DNA of 64,000 nucleotides from JAAYJT01 sp037445555. Lineage in GTDB: Bacteria > Bacteroidota > Bacteroidia > Bacteroidales > JAAYJT01. Below, in pieces: positions 48,915 to 57,674 of the stretch. The notes beneath the pieces are model-generated. The model was not told where the DNA came from. It saw nothing but the letters and a program-made list of their open reading frames with translations, and did no database searches. Location of the stretch: NCBI GenBank assembly GCA_037445555.1, contig JBBIKG010000006.1, positions 74,127 to 138,126 of the forward strand, given 5' to 3'. The position numbers and the translations under genes were made by a program. Every line of letters begins with the position of its first letter. Position 1 is the stretch's first letter.

Positions 48915-49961
48915 TTAGTCATTTACCACGGTAATTGCAACGCCATCCAGCAGCCTAGCCTGCCCGCTAACGATAATTTGATCGCCCGGTTTGAGCCTGT
49001 CCGAAATCACCTCAAGCTGATCATCGTAGCGCTTGCCCACCTGAACCCCTATACGATGGGCAACGCCATCTTCTTCGATAAAGAGGTAGCGTTCGTTTGA
49101 ACCCTGCATTTTGAGTACGGCAATGGCTGGCACCACAAGAGCTTCAACCTGATCGAGCTCAAGGTTAGCCCGACAAAACATTCCCGGCCTGAGCAATCCT
49201 TCGCGGTTGTCGATTACAATTTCAGCGTTGAATGTGCGGCTTCCGGGATCAACCGTTGGGTGAATGTTGAAAATCCTACCTTTAAAGATTTTGCCCGGAT
49301 AGGTATCAGCGGTAATGTTGGCCTCCATTCCCTGCTTTATCTGCGGAAAAAATTTTTCTGAAATGGCCACCAGTGTTTTAAGCTTATTAATCTGTAACAG
49401 CGAAACAATTGCTGCTTTTCCGATAGCTGCTACCGGAGCACCTGAATACATTTCGCCTGCTTCAAAGTACTTGCCCGAAATGACACCGCTGAAGGGCGCT
49501 ACCAATTGTATGTTCCTGCGAAGAAACTCAACATTCGCGCGGCTTATTTCGTATTGTGCCTTAAGCTGGTCATACTGTTGCTGGGCAATGCTACCGACCT
49601 TTCGCAATGTGTCGAGGCGCTTGTAGTCAGTTTCGAGCGTACGCAACTGTACCTCAGCCTGATGCAGCTGGGTTCTGTCCATCTGTACAAGCACAGTACC
49701 AGCTGCAACCCTGCTGCCTATTTCAACATTGACTCCTTCGATGCGGCCAGGCGAAGCCGGAGCCAGATGAATCTCTTCAAACGCCAGCAGCGTTGCGGTA
49801 TAATCAACCGACCGAGCAATTTTCTTTTGTTCCAGGATCATGGTTTTAACGCGTTCCTGCAAAACCTTTGGCGCATTGTCTGAAGCGGCTTTATCGGTGC
49901 TGGTTGAAGTGCACGAGGCAAGGAAAGCGACAAAAATTGATAAAAATATTAGACGTTTCAT
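48915..49961 (-). CDS. Efflux RND transporter periplasmic adaptor subunit
   Basis: 348 aa membrane-fusion protein. Lipobox near the N-terminus (FLASC, C17) anchors it in a membrane. A barrel-sandwich part (about 60-190) with a coiled-coil hairpin (VQMDRTQLHQAEVQLRTLETDY, QLKAQYEISRANVEFLRRN), then a beta barrel (GRIFNIHPTVDPGSRTFNAEI) are in the usual order. It joins the RND pump to the TolC channel encoded on either side. Overlaps neither neighbour (12-32 bp gaps). Confidence 0.93.
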   Translation of the reverse strand: MKRLIFLSIFVAFLASCTSTSTDKAASDNAPKVLQERVKTMILEQKKIARSVDYTATLLAFEEIHLAPASPGRIEGVNVEIGSRVAAGTVLVQMDRTQLHQAEVQLRTLETDYKRLDTLRKVGSIAQQQYDQLKAQYEISRANVEFLRRNIQLVAPFSGVISGKYFEAGEMYSGAPVAAIGKAAIVSLLQINKLKTLVAISEKFFPQIKQGMEANITADTYPGKIFKGRIFNIHPTVDPGSRTFNAEIVIDNREGLLRPGMFCRANLELDQVEALVVPAIAVLKMQGSNERYLFIEEDGVAHRIGVQVGKRYDDQLEVISDRLKPGDQIIVSGQARLLDGVAITVVND

Positions 49962-49973
49962 TATGGTTGGGTT

Positions 49974-51278
49974 TTAATTCGTTATAGATCCATAAAGTTT
50001 CCGGAGCTGCAGGTTCGATGAAAGTAGCTGCATCATGGACGAGATATAATCGGTTTCGGAGCGCAGGTAATTATTATCGGCATTGATCAAGTCAAGACCT
50101 GAAAGCATGCCCTGATCAAATTTTCGCTTAAGGCTTTCATATACTCTGCGCGATACCTCAACATTCGTTTTTTGGTTTTGGTAGGTATCAAGTGCATTTC
50201 GGTAATTGAACTTTAGCTGCTTTTCCTGAACCCTGAGCTGTTCGCTGAGCAGGTCTATGTTGTTCTGGATGATCTTATGGTCCAGAGATGCCTGCTTAAC
50301 CTGTGCAAACCGCACTCCGCTCGAGAGGATAGGCACATTGAGCTGCAGGCCTACAAGGTTTTTGGGAGACATGTCAAAATCAGGCTTGATGAGTTTGTAT
50401 GTGTGCCTGTAGTAAGAAGAAATCGTAGGAAGGAAGGAAGCACGTTTCATATCCACCATCTTTCTGCTGATGAGTTCCTGCTGTCTCAGCAAACGATAAT
50501 CGATCTGCTGTTGAAGGTTGAAAGACCCGATGACGGAACCATCTGTGCTGGCATTGGCTACCAGCTTATCAAGCGGATCTGTCAGCGAAATCTCCGATTC
50601 AATTCCAACCCCTAGCTGAAGACGGAGAAGGTTGGTAGCTAGTTCCAGCTGCCGTTCGGAGGAATTGACAGCGTTTTTAATCGTATTTACCTGAACCTGA
50701 AGCTGATCAATAGTGGTCTGCTCCATCATACCCACCTTGACAAGGGCAGAGGTTTTCTCATAGAGCTGTTGAAGGTTATCACGGTTCATTCGCAGCACCT
50801 TAAGTAGTTGCTCTGAAATAAGAACCAGATGGTAGCTGTCAGATACCTGCGTAAGAACCTCCAATTCCGTTTTTTCTTTGCTATCGAGACTGAGCTCATA
50901 GGCCAGCTTCGCGATTTGAATACCCACAAGGTAACTGCCACTGAAAAGTAACTGCCCGACACTCAGGTTCAGATTGCTCTGAGGTTTGATGGGAATCTTG
51001 CTGGGTGGCATATTTTCATTGAAACGTATAGTGATTTCAGCTCCCAGGGCATTCGAATAATCCATCGTTGCATTCACCTGTGGCAGCCCGTTACGTATTG
51101 CCTCCTTTATAGCCTGCTGCGATTTTTCGATGGAAAAGTTTGAATTGATCAACTGACGGTTGTGCTCAAGCGCATATTGCCTGGCCTCGGAGAGGCTTAG
51201 AGTAAGCCTGTTTTGAGCAGGAACCCGGTTAGCTGCAAGAGAGAGCAATGTGATCGTGACAACTATTAATTTCCTCAT
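49974..51278 (-). CDS. TolC-family outer-membrane efflux channel
   Basis: 434 aa with a signal peptide (MRKLIVVTITLLSLAANRVPA). Two repeats of the TolC/OEP fold, with long alternating helices (about 25-220 and 220-430) and short strands for the outer-membrane barrel. SLSEARQYALEHNRQL at the start and KRKFDQGMLSGLDLINADNNYL near the end are typical. Provides the exit duct of the RND system. Second gene of the operon, 10 bp after tetR. Confidence 0.93.
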   Translation of the reverse strand: MRKLIVVTITLLSLAANRVPAQNRLTLSLSEARQYALEHNRQLINSNFSIEKSQQAIKEAIRNGLPQVNATMDYSNALGAEITIRFNENMPPSKIPIKPQSNLNLSVGQLLFSGSYLVGIQIAKLAYELSLDSKEKTELEVLTQVSDSYHLVLISEQLLKVLRMNRDNLQQLYEKTSALVKVGMMEQTTIDQLQVQVNTIKNAVNSSERQLELATNLLRLQLGVGIESEISLTDPLDKLVANASTDGSVIGSFNLQQQIDYRLLRQQELISRKMVDMKRASFLPTISSYYRHTYKLIKPDFDMSPKNLVGLQLNVPILSSGVRFAQVKQASLDHKIIQNNIDLLSEQLRVQEKQLKFNYRNALDTYQNQKTNVEVSRRVYESLKRKFDQGMLSGLDLINADNNYLRSETDYISSMMQLLSSNLQLRKLYGSITN

Positions 51279-51288
51279 GGTCTATATT

Positions 51289-51912
51289 TTACATTTTTGA
51301 CTTCATTTCAAGGTTGAAAAATTTATCGATGGATTGCCGTCCTTGGGGAGTGCAAATCCCTTTGAAATACGGCAAGATAATGTTAGTAAACACATCAACG
51401 GGTGCTGGGTTCAGCACATGCAGACGGTCGCTGTTATGCAGCATGCTGATCAATTCATGGATAAAAGTATCCACCAATTCAATCTTCAGGTTCGGGTCGA
51501 AAACCCCTTGTTGGATTCCCTTTTCAAGAAGCCGGAACGAAACCGAAAACTGTTCCAGGTTCTCTTTGCAAGAATAAAACCTGGCATTCACCGCCGGGAA
51601 ATAGCGACGGACATCTTCAATAAAAACTTTCGGAAATTCTTCACGCCTGGAATGCTGTTTCCGCATAATCACGAACAGTGCCTCAACCACATCATCGGTA
51701 TTTTCTACTACTCTCAGGTATTCCTGGTTTTCGGAAAGGATCATGAACCTAATGCTCTCGATTACCAATGAATCTTTGTCATGAAAGAGCTCATACAGAG
51801 TTCGTTTCGACATGCCCATATCTGCGGCAAGCGAGTCCATGGTCACATTCCTCACTCCATAGGTTAGGAACTTTTCTGAGGCCAGCTGCAGAATTTTTTC
51901 TTTTTGGTTCAT
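51289..51912 (-). CDS. TetR/AcrR-family transcriptional regulator
   Basis: 207 aa. The N-terminal helix-turn-helix domain is clear (LTYGVRNVTMDSLAADMGMS, KRTLYELFHDKDSLV); the C-terminal part is the ligand-binding, dimerising domain. First gene of the efflux operon, so it most likely represses it and itself and is released by a pump substrate. An inverted repeat that overlaps the -7 element just upstream (51931-51963) is a good candidate operator. Confidence 0.93.
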   Translation of the reverse strand: MNQKEKILQLASEKFLTYGVRNVTMDSLAADMGMSKRTLYELFHDKDSLVIESIRFMILSENQEYLRVVENTDDVVEALFVIMRKQHSRREEFPKVFIEDVRRYFPAVNARFYSCKENLEQFSVSFRLLEKGIQQGVFDPNLKIELVDTFIHELISMLHNSDRLHVLNPAPVDVFTNIILPYFKGICTPQGRQSIDKFFNLEMKSKM

Positions 51913-51929
51913 GGAAATAAATTACTCGA

Positions 51930-51963
51930 CAAAACTATAAAACTTTTTCGGTTTAATAGTTTT
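51930..51963 (-). promoter_or_regulatory. Candidate operator/promoter of the efflux operon
   Basis: Inverted repeat with arms 51931-51943 (AAAACTATAAAAC) and 51951-51963 (GTTTAATAGTTTT), 12 of 13 positions pairing, 7-nt centre. One arm overlaps a minus-strand -7 element TAGTTTTG (51930-51937). A dimeric TetR-family repressor bound here would block transcription. Confidence 0.55.
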
Positions 51964-52066
51964 TTAACAAAAATTAACACCGCGAGGCGAAAGGGCAAAA
52001 TGGTTGATATATTCAAGAAGTATCGGACGGCATACTGCTACCGGTTAAGATTGCCTCCACAACCTT

Positions 52067-52441
52067 TTATAATGCATCCCGCTCGAGCAGGAGTATATTG
52101 TGCTGAGATACAATGTAGTACTTTTCATCATTGTAAATAACTTCGATAGCACCTTTTTGAAGAAAGATTGCCAAATCGCCTTCCTTCACCTGCAATGGGA
52201 TATACTTGATCTTTTCATCTGCCTGTTTCCAGGGTTCATCATCGTCAGGTGCCGACATCGGAATCGGGTAGCCCGGACCGACCTTAACCACATAGCCTGT
52301 TTGCACTTCTTCTTTTTCACTGTAACCCGGGGGAAGATACAGACCCCCTTTGGTTTTTGACGCCTCATTCCTTAATTTAATCAGTGCTTTGTCGCCAATC
52401 ACAACCAGATTCTGTAAGCTATTGAAAGTCGGTGTGCTCAT
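52067..52441 (-). CDS. GroES-like co-chaperone family protein
   Basis: 124 aa from the ATG at 52439-52441 (MSTPTFN; a start 7 codons upstream is less likely). It belongs to the chaperonin-10 fold: DKALIKLRNEASKTKGGLYLP near the start, GYVVKVGPGYPIP and LQVKEGDLAIF in the middle. It is longer than GroES because of an acidic insert (DDDEPWKQADE) and is a known second, GroES-like family in Bacteroidota, not beside groEL. Whether it binds a chaperonin is unknown. The minus-strand -7 element TAATTTTG is at 52471-52478. Confidence 0.82.
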   Translation of the reverse strand: MSTPTFNSLQNLVVIGDKALIKLRNEASKTKGGLYLPPGYSEKEEVQTGYVVKVGPGYPIPMSAPDDDEPWKQADEKIKYIPLQVKEGDLAIFLQKGAIEVIYNDEKYYIVSQHNILLLERDAL

Positions 52442-52470
52442 ATCGAGGAGTTTTGAAATCAATCAAAAAA

Positions 52471-52478
52471 CAAAATTA
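52471..52478 (-). promoter_or_regulatory. -7 element of the GroES-like gene
   Basis: The minus strand reads TAATTTTG, matching TAnnTTTG, 29 bp before the start codon. No TTG at the ideal spacing was found upstream. Confidence 0.45.
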
Positions 52479-52512
52479 CGCGATTCCCCGTTAACTATGT
52501 TGGATTCATAAT

Positions 52513-52543
52513 GCGAAGCCATGCTTCGCTTTTAATATCTTTG
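52513..52543 (+). promoter_or_regulatory. Promoter region of the mutL operon with an inverted repeat
   Basis: A perfect 7-bp inverted repeat (GCGAAGC at 52513-52519, GCTTCGC at 52523-52529, 3-nt centre) lies where the -33 element would be; the -7 element TATCTTTG follows at 52536-52543, 39 bp before the first ATG. The repeat could bind a regulator, or, since it is followed by TTTT, act as a small terminator for upstream read-through. Confidence 0.5.
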
Positions 52544-52582
52544 CACCACGAATTCTCACGGTAACTACTAAGACCTGAACCT

Positions 52583-52861
52583 ATGCGAATCAGTTTTTTT
52601 AAAACTTCAAAACCCAAGCAGTTTGGTTACCGGCCGCTCTACTTTGATGAACGGAAAGAAGAACTTGAACAGATAAAGCAATCGGCAAAAACGGAGCAAA
52701 GTGATGCTACAGTTCAAAGGATGAAAGTTAAGTTGCACAGGTCATGGCACCAGCGTCAGAGCCGTCACCGAAGCACTCGTTCTTCCTCTGTTAGGCTCCT
52801 GATATATCTGCTGCTCCTTTTCCTGATCGTTTACTTCATGTTTTTCGCCAAAATATTTTAA
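52583..52861 (+). CDS. Small single-pass membrane protein upstream of mutL
   Basis: 92 aa. Very basic and polar N-terminal part with a helical stretch (YFDERKEELEQIKQ) and an Arg/Ser/His-rich segment, then one membrane helix at the C-terminus (about 70-90, LLIYLLLLFLIVYFMFFA). Tail-anchored topology with the N-terminus in the cytosol is likely. I recognise it as a small hypothetical protein commonly found before mutL in Bacteroidota. Function unknown. 12 bp from mutL, so cotranscribed. Confidence 0.7.
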   Translation: MRISFFKTSKPKQFGYRPLYFDERKEELEQIKQSAKTEQSDATVQRMKVKLHRSWHQRQSRHRSTRSSSVRLLIYLLLLFLIVYFMFFAKIF

Positions 52862-52873
52862 AGCCTCTGGCCG

Positions 52874-54679
52874 ATGCCCGATATCATCAGACTGTTACCC
52901 GAATCTGTTGCCAATCAGATCGCAGCCGGGGAGGTGATTCAACGGCCTGCTTCAGCGGTCAAGGAATTGCTGGAAAACTCGATTGATGCAGGAGCAACCG
53001 AGATTAAACTGATCATCAAGGACAGTGGGCGAAACCTGATTCAGGTAATTGATAACGGATGCGGAATGTCGGCCACTGACGCCCGGATGTCATTTGAGCG
53101 GCATGCCACCTCAAAAATTAAAGAAGCCAACGACCTGTTTGCCATACGAACCTTTGGGTTTAGAGGTGAGGCTTTGGCAAGTATTGCAGCCATCGCAAAA
53201 GTTTCGATGAAAACCCGGCGCCATGAGGATGAACTGGGCACAATCATTGAGATCGAAGGTGCGCATTTCATTAGTCAGTCACCCTGCTCCAGCCCTGCCG
53301 GAACGTCCATCGCCATTAAAAACCTGTTTTACAACGTACCGGCCAGGCGTAACTTTCTTAAATCAAATCAAGCCGAACTAAGGCATGTGATCGAAGAATT
53401 TCAGCGGGTAGCCCTGGTGCACCATAACATCTCATTTTCTTTTTATCATCAGGAGAAGCCGGTCTTTGTGCTTCAACCTTCTGGGCTCAAACAACGTATC
53501 ATAGCCCTGATGGGCAACCACTTCAATAACAGGCTGCTGACGGTTGAACAGGATACACCCGAATTGAACATAAACGGATATATTGGGAAGCCGGAATTTG
53601 CCCGCAGAGCCAGAGGCGAACAATTCTTTTTTGTCAACGGAAGATTTATCAGGAATCCATACCTCAACCATGCTGTCGAAACGGCATTCATGGAGTTGAT
53701 TCCAGAGGGAGCATACCCCGTATACTTTTTATATCTGAAAGTTGACCCCGCTGCAATCGACGTGAACATTCATCCTACAAAGACAGAAATAAATTTTCAA
53801 CACAGTCAGCTTATCTATGCTACGATTAAGGCGTCAGTTAGGCAGGCCCTAGGCAGGTTTTCGCTTTCCCCGCAGATCGATTTTGAAACCGAAAACAGTT
53901 TCAATGTTCCACCTCTTCTGGCAGGCCAGCTCCCTCAAGCTCCGACAATCACAATCAATCCCAGGTACAATCCTTTTGGAGAGGTCGCAAAGCCCGGCCC
54001 AGAAATCTGGCACGGTAAGACTGATAAGGCCTCGTGGAAAACATTGCTAGATTTTGATAGGCCCTTCGGCTCTACCCTATCTGAGAGTCAAGTGACTAAC
54101 GATTCATCGGCGGATGAGCTGCCTTCGCATATCATGCATCTGGCAGGGGGATATATTCTTGCCAAGGTTAAATCTGGATTGATGATTATAGACCAGTACG
54201 CGGCTCACCAGCGCATTTTGTTTGATCAGCTCATGCAACGTTTCGAAGGGGAAAACCTCTCGTCACAACAAAGCCTATTCCCGCACCAGGTAAGTTTTTC
54301 GCCGGGTGACGCCGAAATCATTCGCGAAATTGAACCTTTATTGAAAGAATTTGGTTTTGTAATTGAACCTATGGGACTAAACACCTTTGTGGTAAACGGG
54401 ATGCCCTCGGGCTTTGCCGACGAAGACCCTGCAGGGCTGCTCGAGAGCATCGTAGAAAACTACAGAAACGACGAACCTGATCTTTATTTCGGTCTGAAAA
54501 ACTCGGTAGCCAGCGTCATCGCCCGCCGTATGGCCGTGAAACCGGATAAAATACTCCAACCTGAAGAGATGACAAACCTGATTAATGAGCTTTTTAGCTG
54601 CCAGGCTCCTGAAATTGCTCCTGATGGCAGTGCAACTCTCAGGATTTTTTCGCCGGGAGAACTGTTCAACAGAAGTTAA
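52874..54679 (+). CDS. mutL: DNA mismatch repair protein MutL
   Basis: 601 aa. The N-terminal GHKL ATPase is intact: ELLENSIDAGATEI, DNGCGM, TFGFRGEALASI, then the transducer domain with VDVNIHPTKTEI. A linker (about 330-410) leads to the C-terminal dimerisation domain. The metal-binding endonuclease motif DQHA-x2-E-x4-E reads D440-QYAAHQRILF-D451, with Tyr for His and Gln/Asp for the two Glu. The terminal CPHGRP-like part is also changed (QAPEIAPDGSATLRIF). Strand nicking may therefore be altered; see findings. Directs repair of replication errors with MutS, which is not here. Confidence 0.94.
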   Translation: MPDIIRLLPESVANQIAAGEVIQRPASAVKELLENSIDAGATEIKLIIKDSGRNLIQVIDNGCGMSATDARMSFERHATSKIKEANDLFAIRTFGFRGEALASIAAIAKVSMKTRRHEDELGTIIEIEGAHFISQSPCSSPAGTSIAIKNLFYNVPARRNFLKSNQAELRHVIEEFQRVALVHHNISFSFYHQEKPVFVLQPSGLKQRIIALMGNHFNNRLLTVEQDTPELNINGYIGKPEFARRARGEQFFFVNGRFIRNPYLNHAVETAFMELIPEGAYPVYFLYLKVDPAAIDVNIHPTKTEINFQHSQLIYATIKASVRQALGRFSLSPQIDFETENSFNVPPLLAGQLPQAPTITINPRYNPFGEVAKPGPEIWHGKTDKASWKTLLDFDRPFGSTLSESQVTNDSSADELPSHIMHLAGGYILAKVKSGLMIIDQYAAHQRILFDQLMQRFEGENLSSQQSLFPHQVSFSPGDAEIIREIEPLLKEFGFVIEPMGLNTFVVNGMPSGFADEDPAGLLESIVENYRNDEPDLYFGLKNSVASVIARRMAVKPDKILQPEEMTNLINELFSCQAPEIAPDGSATLRIFSPGELFNRS

Positions 54680-54699
54680 TCCACACTCACACCCCACCA

Positions 54700-55560
54700 A
54701 TGAACGACCAATACTATAGACCAATGGGTTTCAGGGTTCTGCCCCCTGTGGTTAAAAACCTGCTGATCATCAACGGGTTATTCTTCTTGGCAACTTTTGC
54801 CTTTGAAACAGCATTTAAGATCGACCTGATCGATCAGCTTGGTCTGCATTACATTGGGGCAGATAAATTCAACCCGGTTCAGTTCGTTACCTACATGTTC
54901 CTGCATGCCAATTTCACCCATATACTTTTTAACATGTTTGCCCTGTGGATGTTTGGGTATATGCTAGAAAATATATGGGGTGCCAAACGTTTTCTGGCCT
55001 ACTATTTTGTGACAGGACTCGGAGCCGCGCTGATTCATTACATTACTATCTATATCAACATCAAACCGGCCTTGGATCTCATGAATGCCTTCCTGGCAAA
55101 TCCGGAATGGGAAACGCTTAATCAACTGATTGAGGGGCACAGGTTCCAGATTAACCAGTACTCGGGAGACATTTACTTCGCCTTACAGAATCTAGACCAG
55201 AGTTTGAACCAGTTGTATTTAAACCCTAATAACTACGCTGCGTTGCAATCGGTCGTTGAATTTGTCGGTGAATATAAAGCCTACTTTCTCAATCAACCGA
55301 ATGTGGTAGGGGCGTCAGGAGCCGTGTTCGGTATCTTGCTGGCTTTCGGAATGATGTTCCCCAACGCCGTCATCTATCTGTACTTTGCCATACCGATCAA
55401 AGCCAAATGGTTTGTCATCCTTTACGGAGGCCTTGAGCTTTACCTGGGCATATCTCGTTCGGGTGGAAACGTTGCTCACTTCGCCCATCTTGGTGGTATG
55501 ATTTTCGGATATTTCCTGCTGATGTACTGGCGACACAAGGACAAACCGCGCTTTTTCTGA
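54700..55560 (+). CDS. Rhomboid-family intramembrane serine protease, long-loop type
   Basis: 286 aa with about six membrane segments. Catalytic S206 in VVGASGAVFG and H263 in AHFAHLGGMIFG form the dyad; the HxxxN part of TM2 is HANFTHILFNMF. About 75 soluble residues (about 121-197, rich in Asn/Gln/Leu) are inserted before the segment with the catalytic serine. Cleaves membrane proteins inside or near the bilayer; substrates unknown. It is 20 bp after mutL and 8 bp before a second rhomboid gene. Confidence 0.92.
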   Translation: MNDQYYRPMGFRVLPPVVKNLLIINGLFFLATFAFETAFKIDLIDQLGLHYIGADKFNPVQFVTYMFLHANFTHILFNMFALWMFGYMLENIWGAKRFLAYYFVTGLGAALIHYITIYINIKPALDLMNAFLANPEWETLNQLIEGHRFQINQYSGDIYFALQNLDQSLNQLYLNPNNYAALQSVVEFVGEYKAYFLNQPNVVGASGAVFGILLAFGMMFPNAVIYLYFAIPIKAKWFVILYGGLELYLGISRSGGNVAHFAHLGGMIFGYFLLMYWRHKDKPRFF

Positions 55561-55568
55561 TTTCCGTC

Positions 55569-56492
55569 ATGAATTCATATTCCTCTACACCACTCAGGTC
55601 ATTCTTTAGGCAGTCATCGGTATTACCGGCGCTGATTGGAATTAATATCGCCGTATGGGTGATTATTAAAATTCTGGCGGTTTTTGCCTTTCTGCTTTCT
55701 ACAAACGGAACTGACAGGGTAGCATCACTGAATGCATTTTTGGTTGCCTGGCTTGCCGTACCGGCAAGCCTCCCTGAACTAATAGCCAGACCCTATACCC
55801 TTATAACATACATGTTTTTGCACTTCGATTTCCTGCACATCCTTTTCAACATGTTATGGCTGTTCTGGTTTGGTCAAATTTTTCTTCAATACCTCAATCA
55901 ACGGCAGCTGGTATTTACATATATCACTGGGGGAGTTGCCGGAGCATCCCTCTACATTCTTTTCTATAACATCTTCCCTGCTTTTGCGCAGGATCTCGCC
56001 ACCGCAGTCGCCCTGGGAGCATCCGCATCAGTACTTGCCGTAGTGGTGGCCATTTCATTTTGGGTGCCGAATTACACGATGCATCTGTTATTTATTGGCC
56101 CTGTACGTATCAAATACATTGCCTTAGCCACTGTAATTATTGATTTCTTCATGATTAGATCAGGCAATGCTGGTGGGCATATCGCTCATCTTGGCGGGGC
56201 CTTTTGGGGCTGGGTTTTCATCTTGCTCATGCGATCGAAGCAAATTGACCTTTCGGCTTATCTAAGCCTCCGCCCGCTTGCCCGCTTCAGGAATTTATTT
56301 ACGTTGCGGAAAAAAGCAAAGTTCAGGAACATTTACTATTCTGACAGACCATTGACAGATGAAGAATATAACCAACAGAAAGCTGACCTGCAGAAGAAAA
56401 CAGACAAAATACTTGATAAGATCAAACACTCAGGCTATGAAAGCCTGACCAGGGAAGAAAAGGAATTTCTGTTTGACAGAAGTCGCAAATAA
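55569..56492 (+). CDS. Rhomboid-family protein with C-terminal DUF6576-like tail
   Basis: 307 aa. Six predicted membrane segments, dyad S152 in LGASASVLAV and H207 in GGHIAHLGGAFWG, and HFDFLHILFNM in TM2. In contrast with its neighbour, the loop before the Ser segment is short. The soluble C-terminal tail (about 255-307, EEYNQQKADLQKKTDKILDK, GYESLTREEKEFL) is a helical hairpin seen in many Bacteroidota rhomboids (DUF6576, from memory). The tail may bind a partner. Substrates unknown. Confidence 0.92.
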   Translation: MNSYSSTPLRSFFRQSSVLPALIGINIAVWVIIKILAVFAFLLSTNGTDRVASLNAFLVAWLAVPASLPELIARPYTLITYMFLHFDFLHILFNMLWLFWFGQIFLQYLNQRQLVFTYITGGVAGASLYILFYNIFPAFAQDLATAVALGASASVLAVVVAISFWVPNYTMHLLFIGPVRIKYIALATVIIDFFMIRSGNAGGHIAHLGGAFWGWVFILLMRSKQIDLSAYLSLRPLARFRNLFTLRKKAKFRNIYYSDRPLTDEEYNQQKADLQKKTDKILDKIKHSGYESLTREEKEFLFDRSRK

Positions 56493-56529
56493 CTTCTTCT
56501 GCACAGTAGGAATAAACCTGATAGCACCT

Positions 56530-57654
56530 ATGCCCCAAAAAAAGAAAAAAGCAAGCAGGGTATTCAAAGGTATGACGTTGATCCTTTTACTCAACACTGC
56601 CGTCATTGCGACTTTGTTGCTAAGCTATATTTCAGGCTTTCTCTCTCCTGCAAAATATCCCTACCTTACCTATTTCAGCCTGGCCTATCCGGCAATATTG
56701 GTGCTGAATATCACATTTGTTGTATTCTGGATCACGAAGCAACGGTGGTTATTTCTGATTTCGCTGATAGCCATTGCAGCCGGATGGAATCACGTGGAAG
56801 CACATTTTCGTCTGTTTCCGGATAATGACCTGGATTCCTCTAGAAAGAGCCTGAAAGTGATGACTTACAATGTCATGTTTTTTGACCGGTTTTACCGGAT
56901 ACAACCTGACAATGTAGCTACCCTCAACGAGATATGTTCAACCATCGCCAGTGAATCCCCTGATATACTGTGCATTCAGGAATTCTATTCGGATAATACC
57001 CCTGACTTCAATACATTAAAGATTTTCTCAGCAAGACTTAACTACCCTTATCATTACATTAACCCCCTGCTCGTTAAGCGTGGAACGCAGACTTACGGAA
57101 TGGCCCTTTTCAGTAAGCATCCTATCCTAGGTAGCGGAAACATATCTTTTAGTGGCAGTCCCTATTACTCAGCTACCTATTCCGACGTGAAAGTGGGTAT
57201 TGATACCTTCAGGGTGATTAATGCTCATCTTGAATCGTTGCGTCTTAGTAATGAAGATAGAATCTTTATAAATGAATTTGCCACACAGGATAATACTCTT
57301 TCGGCCCAGACTCCTATGAAAATCTTACGCAAATTACGTAAGGCATCCACCCTCAGGGCAGCCCAGGCCGAAGCCCTTCAGAAATCAATAGTTGAATCGC
57401 CGCATGCGGTGATCTTATGTGCAGATTTGAACGATATTCCGCTCTCTTATGCCTACAGAAAAATAAACTCCCGACTGAAGGATGCTTTTGTACAAAGCGG
57501 GCAGGGTTTTGGAAACACCTACCACGGGCTTGATCCATCGTTCAGGATCGATTATGTTTTTAGTGATCCGATTTTTGACAGCAAGTCCTATAAGGTTATC
57601 CGAAAGAAATTATCCGATCACTTTCCGGTCATTACGACACTGCAATACAAGTAA
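56530..57654 (+). CDS. Endonuclease/exonuclease/phosphatase-family membrane protein
   Basis: 374 aa from the ATG at 56530; the frame is open to 56473 but that start overlaps the rhomboid gene. Basic N-terminus (MPQKKKKASRVFKG) and three hydrophobic segments (about 15-95), then an EEP phosphohydrolase domain (about 115-374): MTYNVMFF, CIQEFYS, ILCADLNDIP, RIDYVFSD and SDHFPVIT carry the metal-binding Asn, Glu, Asp and His. Likely faces the periplasm or cytosol on a membrane anchor. Related proteins act on nucleic acids, sphingomyelin or phosphoinositides; the substrate here is unknown. Confidence 0.88.
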   Translation: MPQKKKKASRVFKGMTLILLLNTAVIATLLLSYISGFLSPAKYPYLTYFSLAYPAILVLNITFVVFWITKQRWLFLISLIAIAAGWNHVEAHFRLFPDNDLDSSRKSLKVMTYNVMFFDRFYRIQPDNVATLNEICSTIASESPDILCIQEFYSDNTPDFNTLKIFSARLNYPYHYINPLLVKRGTQTYGMALFSKHPILGSGNISFSGSPYYSATYSDVKVGIDTFRVINAHLESLRLSNEDRIFINEFATQDNTLSAQTPMKILRKLRKASTLRAAQAEALQKSIVESPHAVILCADLNDIPLSYAYRKINSRLKDAFVQSGQGFGNTYHGLDPSFRIDYVFSDPIFDSKSYKVIRKKLSDHFPVITTLQYK

Positions 57655-57674
57655 AGGGTATCAGTTCGGCAACT

